From positions 62,001 to 126,000 of the forward strand of contig JWIT01000014.1 of the NCBI GenBank assembly GCA_000949895.1: a stretch of 64,000 nt of DNA, given 5' to 3'. A program made the translations under genes and the position numbers. This DNA is from Agrobacterium arsenijevicii (GTDB taxonomy: Bacteria; Pseudomonadota; Alphaproteobacteria; Rhizobiales; Rhizobiaceae). The notes beneath the pieces were generated by a model that was given only the letters and a program-made list of their open reading frames with translations, was not told where the DNA came from and searched no databases. How positions within the stretch are numbered: the first letter of the stretch is position 1; every line of letters begins with the position of its first letter. Of this stretch, positions 18,516-26,889 are shown in pieces.

Positions 18516-18662
18516 CAAATTATCTGAACGTGCTCTTCGAAACAATCTCGATATCTTCAATAATTTCGCCGTGCCACTTTTCAGCATCGAAACGAGCTTG
18601 GCCATCGCCAGCTGGCAGGCGGCCGCAGTTGATGTGCCGATCAAACGTTGGACGGGGTTCGG

Positions 18663-19529
18663 ATGTTAGGTTTGATCTTACTCAAAACGGCTTTTTTCCC
18701 TCTGGGTGTAGGGATCGCCCTTGGCTTACTACTGTTGAAAAAGCCGCGAGCACAGGCCTTGTCAATCGGCCTTGTTTTGCCGGCTTTGATAGCCGCAACT
18801 TACTGCGTCCTGGAAGGTTTGCCCTCCTTTCCACCGATAGCGGCAAAGGAGAAACTGCCCCTCCTGATCATTGCCGGCAGCGTAGTATTCGCCATCGCAG
18901 CGTCGCGCCTTTCAGGACATCGGATTCTGCTTTTCCTGTGTGCCTGCGCGATCGCCCTGTTCGACATCCTTGTTCTCGGACAGCGAGTACTCTTCTCCAA
19001 CCCGTCGCGTATCGGTCTAGCCGTTGCTGTCAGCGCAATCGTCTTGCTCTCAAGCATGGCCGCCGCCCGGCAAAATGCGCAGGCGGGGATGGTGGCACGT
19101 CTCGCTTATCCGACGGCAGCGTTCGCGGCGATGCTCAGCTCGGCATTGGTCGCAGCATTCGGCGCGTTCGTCGGCATGGCACAAGCCAATGGCGCTGTCG
19201 CCGCGCTCATTGGCGGGGCGAATCTTGTATTTGTCCTGGCCGGAGGACGGCGCGAGGGTGGACTGTACGATCTCGGTTACGCCAGCACCCTTGCCTTCGC
19301 AGTAGTCCTTATCCCGCATTTCACGATGACCGCGCTGTTCGCGCCCAACATACCTGTCGCTAGTCTGCTGTTGTCGGCCAGCTGCCTCGTCATCCCTGTG
19401 CTTGCATCCCACTTCGCAAAAGCCGCGCTGCGCCTGCCGCATACACTGGGGATCATCACCCTCGGCATGTTGGCGCTCCTGCTTCCTGCTGGTGCTGCAG
19501 TTCTAGCCAGCCTTCCCTATTCGCAGTGA
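18663..19529 (+). CDS. Hypothetical polytopic membrane protein
   Basis: 288 residues from the ATG at 18663. About eight to nine hydrophobic helices cover nearly the whole length; no soluble domain. I do not recognise the family. It is divergent from the LysR gene (147-base gap) and followed 44 bases later by the YceI gene, so it probably heads a YceI-AzoR operon. Confidence 0.65.
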   Translation: MLGLILLKTAFFPLGVGIALGLLLLKKPRAQALSIGLVLPALIAATYCVLEGLPSFPPIAAKEKLPLLIIAGSVVFAIAASRLSGHRILLFLCACAIALFDILVLGQRVLFSNPSRIGLAVAVSAIVLLSSMAAARQNAQAGMVARLAYPTAAFAAMLSSALVAAFGAFVGMAQANGAVAALIGGANLVFVLAGGRREGGLYDLGYASTLAFAVVLIPHFTMTALFAPNIPVASLLLSASCLVIPVLASHFAKAALRLPHTLGIITLGMLALLLPAGAAVLASLPYSQ

Positions 19530-19573
19530 CCGCGAAATCACGGCAATCACGCCGGTTTAATGGAGATCAAACA

Positions 19574-20158
19574 ATGAAGTTTATCGGAATTGGACTCGCA
19601 ACGGCGATGGCGATGACGTTCGCCACATCGTCCAGGGCGGCAGATACCTACGAGATCGATCCTTCTCACGCCTGGATCACATTCAAGATCGGTCACGCCG
19701 GCTGGTCGAATGCCCACGGCCAGTTCAAGACGGTGTCCGGTACAATCGTGTTCGACAAAACCGACGTGACCAAGAGCAGCGTACAGGTCGAAATTGCCGC
19801 CGCTACGATATCAACTAACTTCGAACAGCGGGATGCTGATCTGCAAAGCCCCGATTTTCTGAACGCAAGCGAATTTCCGACTATCACTTTCGCTAGCACG
19901 ACAATCGAAAAAACCGGTGAAAAGACCGGCAAGCTCATTGGGGAGCTGACACTTGCTGGCGTCTCCAAACCGGTGACGCTGGATGTCACCTGGAACAGCG
20001 AAATGCCTCTGCCTTGGGACAAGAACACAATCAAAACCGGATTTTCGGCATCGGGCACATTCGACCTGGTGGATGATTTCGGGATGAAAAAAGCTGCCGA
20101 ATACGGGCTTGGGCCAACCGTCAGCGTCGATATCGACGTGGAAGCGATCAAAAAGTGA
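19574..20158 (+). CDS. YceI-family periplasmic lipocalin-like protein
   Basis: 194 residues from the ATG at 19574 with GGAG 8 bases upstream. A signal peptide ends near SSRAA. The mature start (YEIDPSHAWITFKIGHAGWSNAHGQF) and the VELAG-like repeat LAGVSKPVTLDVTWN mark the YceI family, extended beta-barrels that bind isoprenoid chains such as polyprenyl quinones. A quinone-binding protein fits the redox theme of the neighbours. Confidence 0.93.
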   Translation: MKFIGIGLATAMAMTFATSSRAADTYEIDPSHAWITFKIGHAGWSNAHGQFKTVSGTIVFDKTDVTKSSVQVEIAAATISTNFEQRDADLQSPDFLNASEFPTITFASTTIEKTGEKTGKLIGELTLAGVSKPVTLDVTWNSEMPLPWDKNTIKTGFSASGTFDLVDDFGMKKAAEYGLGPTVSVDIDVEAIKK

Positions 20159-20194
20159 CGGCTCGAGATTTGAACTGAACCACAACAATAACGC

Positions 20195-20230
20195 CAGGCC
20201 CCGAGAAGACGGAAATTTCACCGGGGCCTG
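20195..20230 (+). terminator. GC-rich hairpin between yceI and azoR copy 2
   Basis: A perfect 9-bp stem, CAGGCCCCG (20195-20203) with CGGGGCCTG (20222-20230), encloses an 18-base loop. There is no T-run after it. It may attenuate read-through from the YceI gene into AzoR copy 2 or protect the upstream mRNA end. Confidence 0.5.
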
Positions 20231-20255
20231 ACAGACCGTCTCAGGAGTGACGACG

Positions 20256-20834
20256 ATGAATATTCTGCATATCGATTCCAGCATTACGGGCGACAACTCG
20301 ATCAGCCGCCAGCTATCTGCGTCGACAATCTCGAACATTGTTAAAGCCCGGCCCGATGCGCAGGTCGTCTATCGTGATCTGGTGGCCGAGCCACTCGATC
20401 ACTATCAGATAACTGACAAACCGGGTAATTCCACCGAGGGGTCGGCGTTCAGCGCCGCGATCCTTTCGGAGTTCCTTGCCGCGGACACCATCGTGATTGG
20501 CGCCCCTCTTTACAACTTCACGATTCCCAGCCAGCTCAAGGCATGGATAGATCGGATTGTTATCAGCGGCGTCACATTTAAACTCGGCCCCGACGGTTCC
20601 GTTGGCCTCATTGGTGAAAAACGTGCGATCCTGCTTGTCTCGCGCAGTGCGGTTTACCAGCCGGGCACATCCTGGGCGCCGCATGAACATGCGGAAACAT
20701 TCCTCAAGGCAATCTTTGGTTTTATTGGCATCGAGCCTGAAGTGATTGTCGCCGAAGGCGCAGCATATGGCCCTGAAAGCCGCGCGGCGGGTATCGAGGC
20801 GGCTGAGGCCGCGATCGCCAGAATCGCGGCATAA
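20256..20834 (+). CDS. azoR: FMN-dependent NADH-azoreductase, copy 2
   Basis: 192 residues from the ATG at 20256, with CAGGAG upstream. Same fold and motifs as copy 1 (MNILHIDSS; TIVIGAPLYNFTIPSQLKAWIDR) but clearly diverged, so an old duplication. It probably reduces quinones or azo compounds using NADH. Two AzoR genes on opposite sides of one LysR regulator suggest a bidirectionally controlled electrophile-stress response. Confidence 0.93.
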   Translation: MNILHIDSSITGDNSISRQLSASTISNIVKARPDAQVVYRDLVAEPLDHYQITDKPGNSTEGSAFSAAILSEFLAADTIVIGAPLYNFTIPSQLKAWIDRIVISGVTFKLGPDGSVGLIGEKRAILLVSRSAVYQPGTSWAPHEHAETFLKAIFGFIGIEPEVIVAEGAAYGPESRAAGIEAAEAAIARIAA

Positions 20835-21059
20835 CAATCCGGTGTTCCAGTGAGGCGAGTTTGCCGTTGTGCGAAAGCATCCCTGATTACGGCGCTGGTT
20901 GCTGGACTGTCCTTGCCCTTCAATGTTTGCGTCAGCTACTGCCTCGTCCAAGGCCTGCCCATGGTTCGAACATTGATTGCTTCACATTGACCAACAGGAT
21001 CCCGCCCATGGCACCGATCCATTTGCAGATACATCACAAATGATATGAAAGGAATTATT

Positions 21060-21170
21060 ATGATCCGCTTCGCGTTGCTATTTGTCGCCTTGCTGTCCCT
21101 TGCCGGATGCCACACCACCGATCTCGGCCGTTCTATCGGCTGGCAAGAACCACCTGCATCAAACATGTAG
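21060..21170 (+). CDS. 36-residue lipoprotein
   Basis: A very short gene: ATG at 21060 with AAAGGA about 6 bases upstream and a TAG stop at 21168-21170. The product has a compact lipoprotein signal with lipobox LAGC at residues 14-17, leaving a mature peptide of about 20 residues. It is followed by two strong hairpins, which support it as a real transcription unit. It resembles entericidin-like or other minimal lipoproteins in layout only; function unknown. Confidence 0.55.
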   Translation: MIRFALLFVALLSLAGCHTTDLGRSIGWQEPPASNM

Positions 21171-21182
21171 TTTTCGAAGTGA

Positions 21183-21243
21183 GTGTATGGCTTCCAAAGC
21201 CATACACTTGATCTGCATCAGACATTTGGAATGTCTCTGATGC
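21183..21243 (+). terminator. Tandem hairpins after the small lipoprotein
   Basis: First hairpin: an 11-bp perfect stem GTGTATGGCTT/AAGCCATACAC with a 3-base loop (21183-21207). Second: GCATCAGACATT paired imperfectly with AATGTCTCTGATGC (21215-21243). Together they lie between the lipoprotein and the convergent SDR gene and probably stop transcription from both sides, although T-runs are weak. Confidence 0.55.
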
Positions 21244-21285
21244 AAACGAGCGGCGCATCAAGGTGAAATCCCGCTCAGGCAATCT

Positions 21286-22065
21286 TCAAACAGTTTTTAG
21301 CATCCCGCCATCAACGTGATAGGCGGAACCAACACTGTAAGACGCGCGGGGCGAGCAGAGGAAGACGCAGAAGTCTGCGAGCTCTTCAATCGTGCCGAAA
21401 CGGCGGATATCCGCATTGTCATCCGCAACCTTCTGCAGATAATCCTCCCAGCCATCTCCTGCCAATTCCCGGGCTGTTTTTTCCCAGTCCGGTGTGCGGA
21501 TCAGTCCGGGATTGACGGTGTTAACGCGGATATTGCGTTTGATCATCTCCACGGACAGGCATTTGCCGAACATCAGCAGGGCCGCCTTCGTGACGTTATA
21601 GATCGGCTCATACCAGAGCGGCTGTACCGCACAGATAGATGCGTTCATCAGCATGACGCCGCCGCCCTTGGCTTCCATCTGGTCGGCCAGACTCCGGCTG
21701 AGGCGCACCGCCGCCATGACGTGGAGATCCCAGTAGAAATACCACTTCTCGTCAGGCGCTTCGGCTACCGTCTCATTGGACCCGGTGCCTGCGTTGGATA
21801 CGAAAATATCGGCGCCGCCCAGTGCAGCCGCAGCCTCAATGATCGCCTGGCAGCCATCGGCCGATGAGACGTCTGATGCAACTGCGTGAGCAATCACGCC
21901 AAACTCGCTGGCGATAGCTTCCGCGGCATTTTCGACCTCCGCCGCCGTGCGTGCCGTTATAACGACGTGGCAGCCTTCTCGTGCAAAGGCTCGCGCCAGC
22001 CCAAGGCCAATACCCTTCGAGCCGCCGGTAATGACCGCGACTTTGTCTTTGAGATAGAGATCCAT
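21286..22065 (-). CDS. Short-chain dehydrogenase/reductase
   Basis: 259 residues from the ATG at 22065, which overlaps the stop of the upstream SDR (TGATG). The classical SDR motifs are present: cofactor loop TGGSKGIGLG, NAG in FVSNAG, catalytic Ser in NASICA and the Tyr-x-x-x-Lys of YNVTK. An Arg after the second strand (TARTA) suggests NADP preference. Partner of the SmoS-like enzyme in one operon; the substrate is not evident. Confidence 0.88.
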   Translation of the reverse strand: MDLYLKDKVAVITGGSKGIGLGLARAFAREGCHVVITARTAAEVENAAEAIASEFGVIAHAVASDVSSADGCQAIIEAAAALGGADIFVSNAGTGSNETVAEAPDEKWYFYWDLHVMAAVRLSRSLADQMEAKGGGVMLMNASICAVQPLWYEPIYNVTKAALLMFGKCLSVEMIKRNIRVNTVNPGLIRTPDWEKTARELAGDGWEDYLQKVADDNADIRRFGTIEELADFCVFLCSPRASYSVGSAYHVDGGMLKTV

Positions 22066-22844
22066 CAGCTCATCCACTGTCCGCCGTCGACATTGTAGCA
22101 TTGCGATACCACGTAGTCGGATTCATTCGAAGCGAGAAAGACGGCCATGCCGACAAGATCGTCGGCCGTGCCCATTCGACCATAGGGAACGGCCTCCCCG
22201 ACCTCTTTTTTCTTCTGTCCGGGCGCCTTGCCCTCGTATTTGGCAAAGAAAGCATCGACGCCGTCCCAGTGCTCACCATCGACGACACCCGGAGCAATCG
22301 CATTCACGTTGATGCCATGCTCGATCAGATTGAGACCGGCAGATTGGGTCAGACTGATCACAGCTGCCTTGGTCGCGCAATAAACGGCGACCAGCGGCTC
22401 GCCACGGCGACCGGCCTGAGAGGCCATGTTGATGATCTTGCCGCCTGTGCCACGACTGATCATATGCTTTGCGACGGCCTGCATTGTAAACAGCGGCCCG
22501 TAGACATTGACATCGAACACGCGACGATAATCGGCCTCCGATATCTCCACCAAGGGTGCGGCCGTGAACAGCGCGGCGTTGTTGATGAGAATATCGATGC
22601 GCCCGAGCATCTCGACAACGCCGTTGACCGCAGCCACGATGCTATCTTTCTGTGTGACGTCGAGCTTGATCGCTATTGCTTCACGGCCGACGTCCCTCGC
22701 GGCCTCTTCGGCGCGTGCCATATCGATATCGCAGATGGCGACCCTTGCCCCTTGGGCGGCATATGCCTTGGCAAAGGCCAAGCCGATACCGCGTGCAGCC
22801 CCGGTGATCATCGCACATTTCCCGGCTAGACGTTGTGATGACAT
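22065..22844 (-). CDS. smoS: SmoS-like sorbitol/L-iditol/galactitol 2-dehydrogenase
   Basis: 259 residues from the ATG at 22844 with GGAGG upstream. SDR motifs TGAARGIG, NNAA, Ser in NMASQAGRRGE and YCATK are present, with Asp in CDIDMA favouring NAD. Long blocks, such as NVNAIAPGVVDGEHWDGVDA near the C-terminus, are characteristic of the rhizobial SmoS/polyol dehydrogenase group that oxidises sorbitol, L-iditol or galactitol to the ketose. No polyol ABC transporter is nearby, so its role may differ here. Confidence 0.88.
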   Translation of the reverse strand: MSSQRLAGKCAMITGAARGIGLAFAKAYAAQGARVAICDIDMARAEEAARDVGREAIAIKLDVTQKDSIVAAVNGVVEMLGRIDILINNAALFTAAPLVEISEADYRRVFDVNVYGPLFTMQAVAKHMISRGTGGKIINMASQAGRRGEPLVAVYCATKAAVISLTQSAGLNLIEHGINVNAIAPGVVDGEHWDGVDAFFAKYEGKAPGQKKKEVGEAVPYGRMGTADDLVGMAVFLASNESDYVVSQCYNVDGGQWMS

Positions 22845-22896
22845 TTCTTCCTCCCTGGGTGTCATGATGAATTGCAAAGTCAGATGCGGTCGGCCG

Positions 22897-23565
22897 CTAG
22901 AACATTTTCGGGAAATGGGAGACCAGATGCTCTCGAAAGAAGCAGTCGCGCTCACCGGCGAAAACTATGTTTCGTCCCCCGGCTACGCTGCCCGCCGCCA
23001 CAATCTGCATCTGCGCCGGGACGCCGATGTTCTCCAACGAACGGCATGCTTTTACGCAATCCAGTAATTGCGGGTCGTCCGGCATCAGAAAGAAAGCAAC
23101 GACTGGCCATTCGAACGGGATACCATATGCCAATGACGTGACCGCCCGATTGGCGGGATCGCCTATGCGTCGTGCCGCGCATTCGAACATTATTGCGAAT
23201 GACGGATCATATCCCATGACAGCGATTGCAGCGGGTAATGCACCACCTGTAATCCCATCAGCCATGATGCCCGCTGCGGCATCACTACCTGCATCCGCCT
23301 CAAGGATCAGCCCGAGGCAGATTGAGTTGAACTGTTCAGCAAGCTCCCTCCAGCGTTGTGAAGGGGTACTGTCTGGATCCGAGCTAGGTAGATCAATGAA
23401 GATCAATTGGGATTGCCGCCGCAACACCACATTGAAGCCTGCAGTATCAGGACACCCGAAAACATTCCTTGGGAAGATGGTGGCGCTCTTAAGGTGACAG
23501 GCAATTTCAGAGGTCTGCGCGCGCTCGTAGAGAGCGTTGCTATCGACCGCTACATTGTAAACCAT
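22897..23565 (-). CDS. Hypothetical protein upstream of the SDR pair
   Basis: 222 residues. The start at 23565 (MVYNVAVDSN) follows a purine-rich GAGGGAGGA sequence. No family recognised and no signal peptide or membrane helix; a small-residue-rich middle segment (DAAAGIMADGITGGALPAAIAVMGYDP) might be a loop-rich alpha/beta region. It sits 52 bases upstream of the SmoS-like gene in the same direction and downstream of an AraC regulator, so it is probably the first structural gene of that operon. Confidence 0.6.
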   Translation of the reverse strand: MVYNVAVDSNALYERAQTSEIACHLKSATIFPRNVFGCPDTAGFNVVLRRQSQLIFIDLPSSDPDSTPSQRWRELAEQFNSICLGLILEADAGSDAAAGIMADGITGGALPAAIAVMGYDPSFAIMFECAARRIGDPANRAVTSLAYGIPFEWPVVAFFLMPDDPQLLDCVKACRSLENIGVPAQMQIVAAGSVAGGRNIVFAGERDCFFREHLVSHFPKMF

Positions 23566-23704
23566 CCCACATCCTCCCTCATTTCCTGATGGAAAGATAA
23601 GGAAATGGGGAAAATCAACTAGCGTTCAACATGCGCAAAACCGATGATATTCTGTCAGATTTTTCGCTCATAATCCCTATTTCTTAGAATATAGGGATAA
23701 TAAG

Positions 23705-24595
23705 TTACCTTCTCTGCTTTTCCAATTGACGATAGTTTCGTGGCGACATTCCGCGCAAAAGCCGGAACGTTCGATTGAAATTCGACAAGTTGTCATATCC
23801 GACCCGGTGGCAGACTTGGGTCACCGGCAGGTCGGTATGTGCGAGAAGGTCGCATGCTTTCGCCATCCGAAGCTCGCTCAGATACCGGGTGAAGGTATTG
23901 CCGGTGTGCTTCTTGAAGAAGCGGGAAAACGAGCTTTCGGTCATACCTGCAAGTGCGGCGCAGTCCGCCAGGCGGATGTCGTTGTTGACGTTCGCATTGA
24001 TATGCTGAAGGATCCCACTGACTATTCGATTGGCAACGGCATTGGCACTCGGAGAAAAACCCTCCGACGACAGGAGCACGCGCTCACTACTTGACGAAAG
24101 CATGTGCAGGAGTTCCAAAAACTTGGCAAACCGCTTAACGCCGGTGGCCCCTCCAATTTCTCTGACGAGTTCGCCACCCTTGTGCCGGGTTTCGCCCTGA
24201 AACAGGATGCCTCTGCGAGCATCGCGTAAAAGCACTGAGAGCCTGCCCAGCTCAGGAATGAAAGCCTCCGCCTTGGCAAGCCGATCCTCGTCAAACTGAA
24301 TGACTGTATCGCGACCCTTCACCACGTCGCTCTCATCCAACGGCGTCACCCAGTTGTGCGGCAGGTCACGGCCAACAAGAAACAGATCACCCTCGCGAAA
24401 ACCGCCAATATGGTCGCCTATATGGCAGGTGCCTTCGCCACAACAGATCAGATGAATTTCACATTCTGGATGGGCGTTCCAGACACTCCACGACATGGGA
24501 TAGTCATCGTTGCGCCAAACGAAAAACTCGCTCGGATGTGGTATGATCGGCTCATAAACAGGAGTGCGTGGGTTTCCCGGTCGGTTGGAAGACAT
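23705..24595 (-). CDS. AraC-family regulator with N-terminal cupin
   Basis: 296 residues from the ATG at 24595; upstream in-frame codons lack similarity. The N-terminal half looks like a cupin sensor (HPECEIHLICCGEGTCHIGDHIGGFREGDLFLVG). The C-terminal half contains two AraC HTH motifs (RLADCAALAGMTESSFSRFF and PVTQVCHRVGYDNLSNFNRTF). This layout is typical of sugar and polyol regulators. Its position just upstream of the orphan gene and two SDR genes, same strand, makes it their probable regulator. Confidence 0.92.
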   Translation of the reverse strand: MSSNRPGNPRTPVYEPIIPHPSEFFVWRNDDYPMSWSVWNAHPECEIHLICCGEGTCHIGDHIGGFREGDLFLVGRDLPHNWVTPLDESDVVKGRDTVIQFDEDRLAKAEAFIPELGRLSVLLRDARRGILFQGETRHKGGELVREIGGATGVKRFAKFLELLHMLSSSSERVLLSSEGFSPSANAVANRIVSGILQHINANVNNDIRLADCAALAGMTESSFSRFFKKHTGNTFTRYLSELRMAKACDLLAHTDLPVTQVCHRVGYDNLSNFNRTFRLLRGMSPRNYRQLEKQRR

Positions 24596-24784
24596 TGTTT
24601 CTCGCAGGTCGCGGTGTTGGTTTGTCAAAGCGCAACGCATTCCCACACCGGCCAAAGCGTTTGCCTGCGACAGCACTTTATCCCAAGATCGGCTACAGCG
24701 CGAGTAACCGCCGGGACTCTAGTCGCCGCTGGATGAAAGTTCAGTGACAGGGTCAATGCTACTGAGCAAGGTTGGACATCGTCT

Positions 24785-25879
24785 TCAGAACGTGTCTATC
24801 AGCACCAGGTTTCTGTTGCCATGCTCCTTGTCGGGAACACGCTGTCCAGGATAATTATCAAGGATGAACTGCAGAACTCCGAAGGAAAATTCACCATCGG
24901 GATCCTCCGTCTTCAGCGAAAACGCTTTGGGATCGACTGTGGCAATTAAGAGCCCTTCCTTATCAGGGGGCAAGATGTTTCCAATCTCGGCACCGTTGCC
25001 TCCAAATATTCTGGCGTGCCCGCCTCCCTTGGGGACCCATCTGCTAGCAGGGATTTCTTGAAATTTCGAATATGCTTCATCGCCAACGACGCCGCAGGGC
25101 ACGATTGTGGTGACACCGGTGATTGTTGCATAATAGCGCGCCGCGGCAAGATTGACTGCGGGACCTGCCCAATTGAACCCATTAGCTTCCGGCAATATGG
25201 GCCAAGCACCTATATGGATGTGTTCCATCTGTGACTGCAGGATATAAGTCATTTGCGGGTGCATATGCTCCCAGCAACTCAGCGAGCCGACGCGACCGAT
25301 TTCCGTCTCGTAGACCTTCAGGCCAGATGCATCGCTGTCGCTCCATACAGTTCTTTCGCTGCCAGATGGACGAAGCTTGCGACGGAGTTGTACAGGTTTT
25401 CCATCTGCGCCGATCAACGCCTGCCCCATATAGAGGTAATCGCCGTCCAATTCGCTATACCCAAGCGACACGAAAATTTTCTCGCGTGCGGCGGCCTCCA
25501 AAAGTAATCGCCACTCGCCGCTGCCTATCTGAAGAGAGTTGGCAACGTATTGCTTCAAATAGGCCTTCTTCCATTGCTCGGATTCATGACCGAACGGATA
25601 TCCGGGCAGCCATAGTTCCGGGAAGGCAACAAGTTTGGCACCGGCACTTGCAGCTTCTCCAATCATGCGGATCGTCTTGTCGACGCCGCCTTTGAGATCA
25701 AGGTAGACGGCTTCTGCCTGCACGGCGGCAACCTTGAACTCCTCCGTCAGGCGACTTCTCGGCAAAGCATGTTCGGACGCGGATTGCGCCGCGTCCGCAG
25801 CGTGCACATCCTGTGCTAGACGAGAAAGATAAAGGGCAGCAGCAGACGCCCCAAGTATTTGTCGTCTTGAAACATCCAT
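24785..25879 (-). CDS. Nitrilase-family hydrolase with twin-arginine signal
   Basis: 364 residues. The first 28 residues form a twin-arginine-like signal (SRRQILGASAAALYLSRLAQ, then VHAADA), followed by a full nitrilase domain. The catalytic triad is visible: Glu about 88 in FPELWLPGYP, Lys about 168 in RRKLRPSGSERTVW, and Cys about 202 in SCWEHMHPQ. These resemble true nitrilases, which turn nitriles into acids plus ammonia, rather than amidases. Nitrilases are normally cytosolic, so a Tat-exported form would be unusual. It neighbours a nitrilase 3' remnant and is diverged from the nitrilase at 26890. Confidence 0.85.
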   Translation of the reverse strand: MDVSRRQILGASAAALYLSRLAQDVHAADAAQSASEHALPRSRLTEEFKVAAVQAEAVYLDLKGGVDKTIRMIGEAASAGAKLVAFPELWLPGYPFGHESEQWKKAYLKQYVANSLQIGSGEWRLLLEAAAREKIFVSLGYSELDGDYLYMGQALIGADGKPVQLRRKLRPSGSERTVWSDSDASGLKVYETEIGRVGSLSCWEHMHPQMTYILQSQMEHIHIGAWPILPEANGFNWAGPAVNLAAARYYATITGVTTIVPCGVVGDEAYSKFQEIPASRWVPKGGGHARIFGGNGAEIGNILPPDKEGLLIATVDPKAFSLKTEDPDGEFSFGVLQFILDNYPGQRVPDKEHGNRNLVLIDTF

Positions 25880-25956
25880 CTGCTTTCTCCGTTTTGGGGA
25901 AGCGAACTCGGATTAGCGGCGTTTGTGTCAACCAATCCGGAGTCGTCGCATTGTTC

Positions 25957-26060
25957 GATTTCTGCGTCGCCCGGTTCGAAGGGACAGACGCCTCGTTGTT
26001 CGCGCCGGTTGAACGGCACTCGGACAACATCCGAGCGAAAATAATGGCCAATCCTGACAT
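25957..26060 (-). pseudogene. Remnant of a nitrilase 3' end
   Basis: On the minus strand, codons in 25957-26048 read HYFRSDVV, FNRREQRG and FEPGDAEIE. They align without gaps with the C-terminus of the intact nitrilase ([26 protein letters not shown]; bases 26894-26985). Upstream of this block the similarity stops abruptly, so only the last 35 or so codons of a diverged nitrilase remain. It lies directly downstream of the first alpha/beta hydrolase copy, which points to an old tandem arrangement of hydrolase-nitrilase units. Confidence 0.6.
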
Positions 26061-26131
26061 GCCCCGCACGGCGGCGGTGCAAGCAATTGGCTTCGACGTA
26101 GGGTCATGGTTCTCGCGAAAACTCGTTGCTC

Positions 26132-26827
26132 CTATTGGGCCAATTCGACCGCCGCCTCATCGATAAGGCCCGCGACCTCGAAAGACTTCGACATAAGCGA
26201 TGCATGACTTGCCTTTAAGGTAATGACCTTGCGGGCATTCAGGCGCGCCGACATCGCCACCTGATTTTCAGGCGCAATCATCCGGTCCTCGCTGGATATC
26301 TGATACCAGGACGGCTTCTTCTTCCAGGCTGGGGCGGTAACGGCATCTCCAAAGGTACTGGCCAGCGGCGCCTTTTGGGTGACCGCCATGACGAGACCCT
26401 CTTCGGGCGTCATGTCCTGGCAGAAGCTTTCATGGAGCTTATCGGCCTTGAGCCAGAGGTAGCCATCGCTGTCCGGCTCGATATTGGCCATTGCAGCCGG
26501 AGGATGCTGGTGCGTGATACCGCCCGGGCTTTCGCCGGCATCGGGCGCGAAGGCGGCGATATAGACAAGTCCTACCACATTCGGCTGATCACCGACTTCC
26601 GTTATCACCGCACCGCCATATGAATGGCCCACCAGCAAGACAGGCCCTTTCTGTTGAGCCACCATCTTGCGTGTACGCTCAGTATCCTCCGCCAGAGACG
26701 TCAACGGCAGTTCGACGGCGTGAATGGACTGATGCCCCTTGCGCGCCAGCTCAAGTATCACCTTCGCCCAATGTGCCGCTCCACCCCAGAAGCCGTGCAC
26801 CAGAATGATAGTGGGGTTGTTCGTCAT
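26132..26827 (-). CDS. Alpha/beta hydrolase, copy 1
   Basis: 231 residues from the ATG at 26827 with AAGGAG upstream. Alpha/beta-hydrolase features: oxyanion segment LVHGFWGG, nucleophile Ser about 69 in VGHSYGG, and a C-terminal His in KASHASLM. The family includes small esterases often labelled EstX or salicylate-esterase-like; true substrates are unknown. It follows the nitrilase gene by 62 bases on the same strand, so an operon is likely. A same-length second copy is at 29618-30313, with no indels between them and a 266-base identical tract (26202-26467). Confidence 0.92.
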   Translation of the reverse strand: MTNNPTIILVHGFWGGAAHWAKVILELARKGHQSIHAVELPLTSLAEDTERTRKMVAQQKGPVLLVGHSYGGAVITEVGDQPNVVGLVYIAAFAPDAGESPGGITHQHPPAAMANIEPDSDGYLWLKADKLHESFCQDMTPEEGLVMAVTQKAPLASTFGDAVTAPAWKKKPSWYQISSEDRMIAPENQVAMSARLNARKVITLKASHASLMSKSFEVAGLIDEAAVELAQ

Positions 26828-26889
26828 GGTTTTCTCCTTTTGAGGCGCGAACGCCAGTGTCGTTTCCAAACCAGCCCCGACCGGCACCG

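Noticed and set aside
18530-19363. Plus-strand frame with Arg-rich product overlapping the membrane protein gene
   Set aside because: Out of frame with the hydrophobic, clearly membrane-type reading at 18663 and without similarity.
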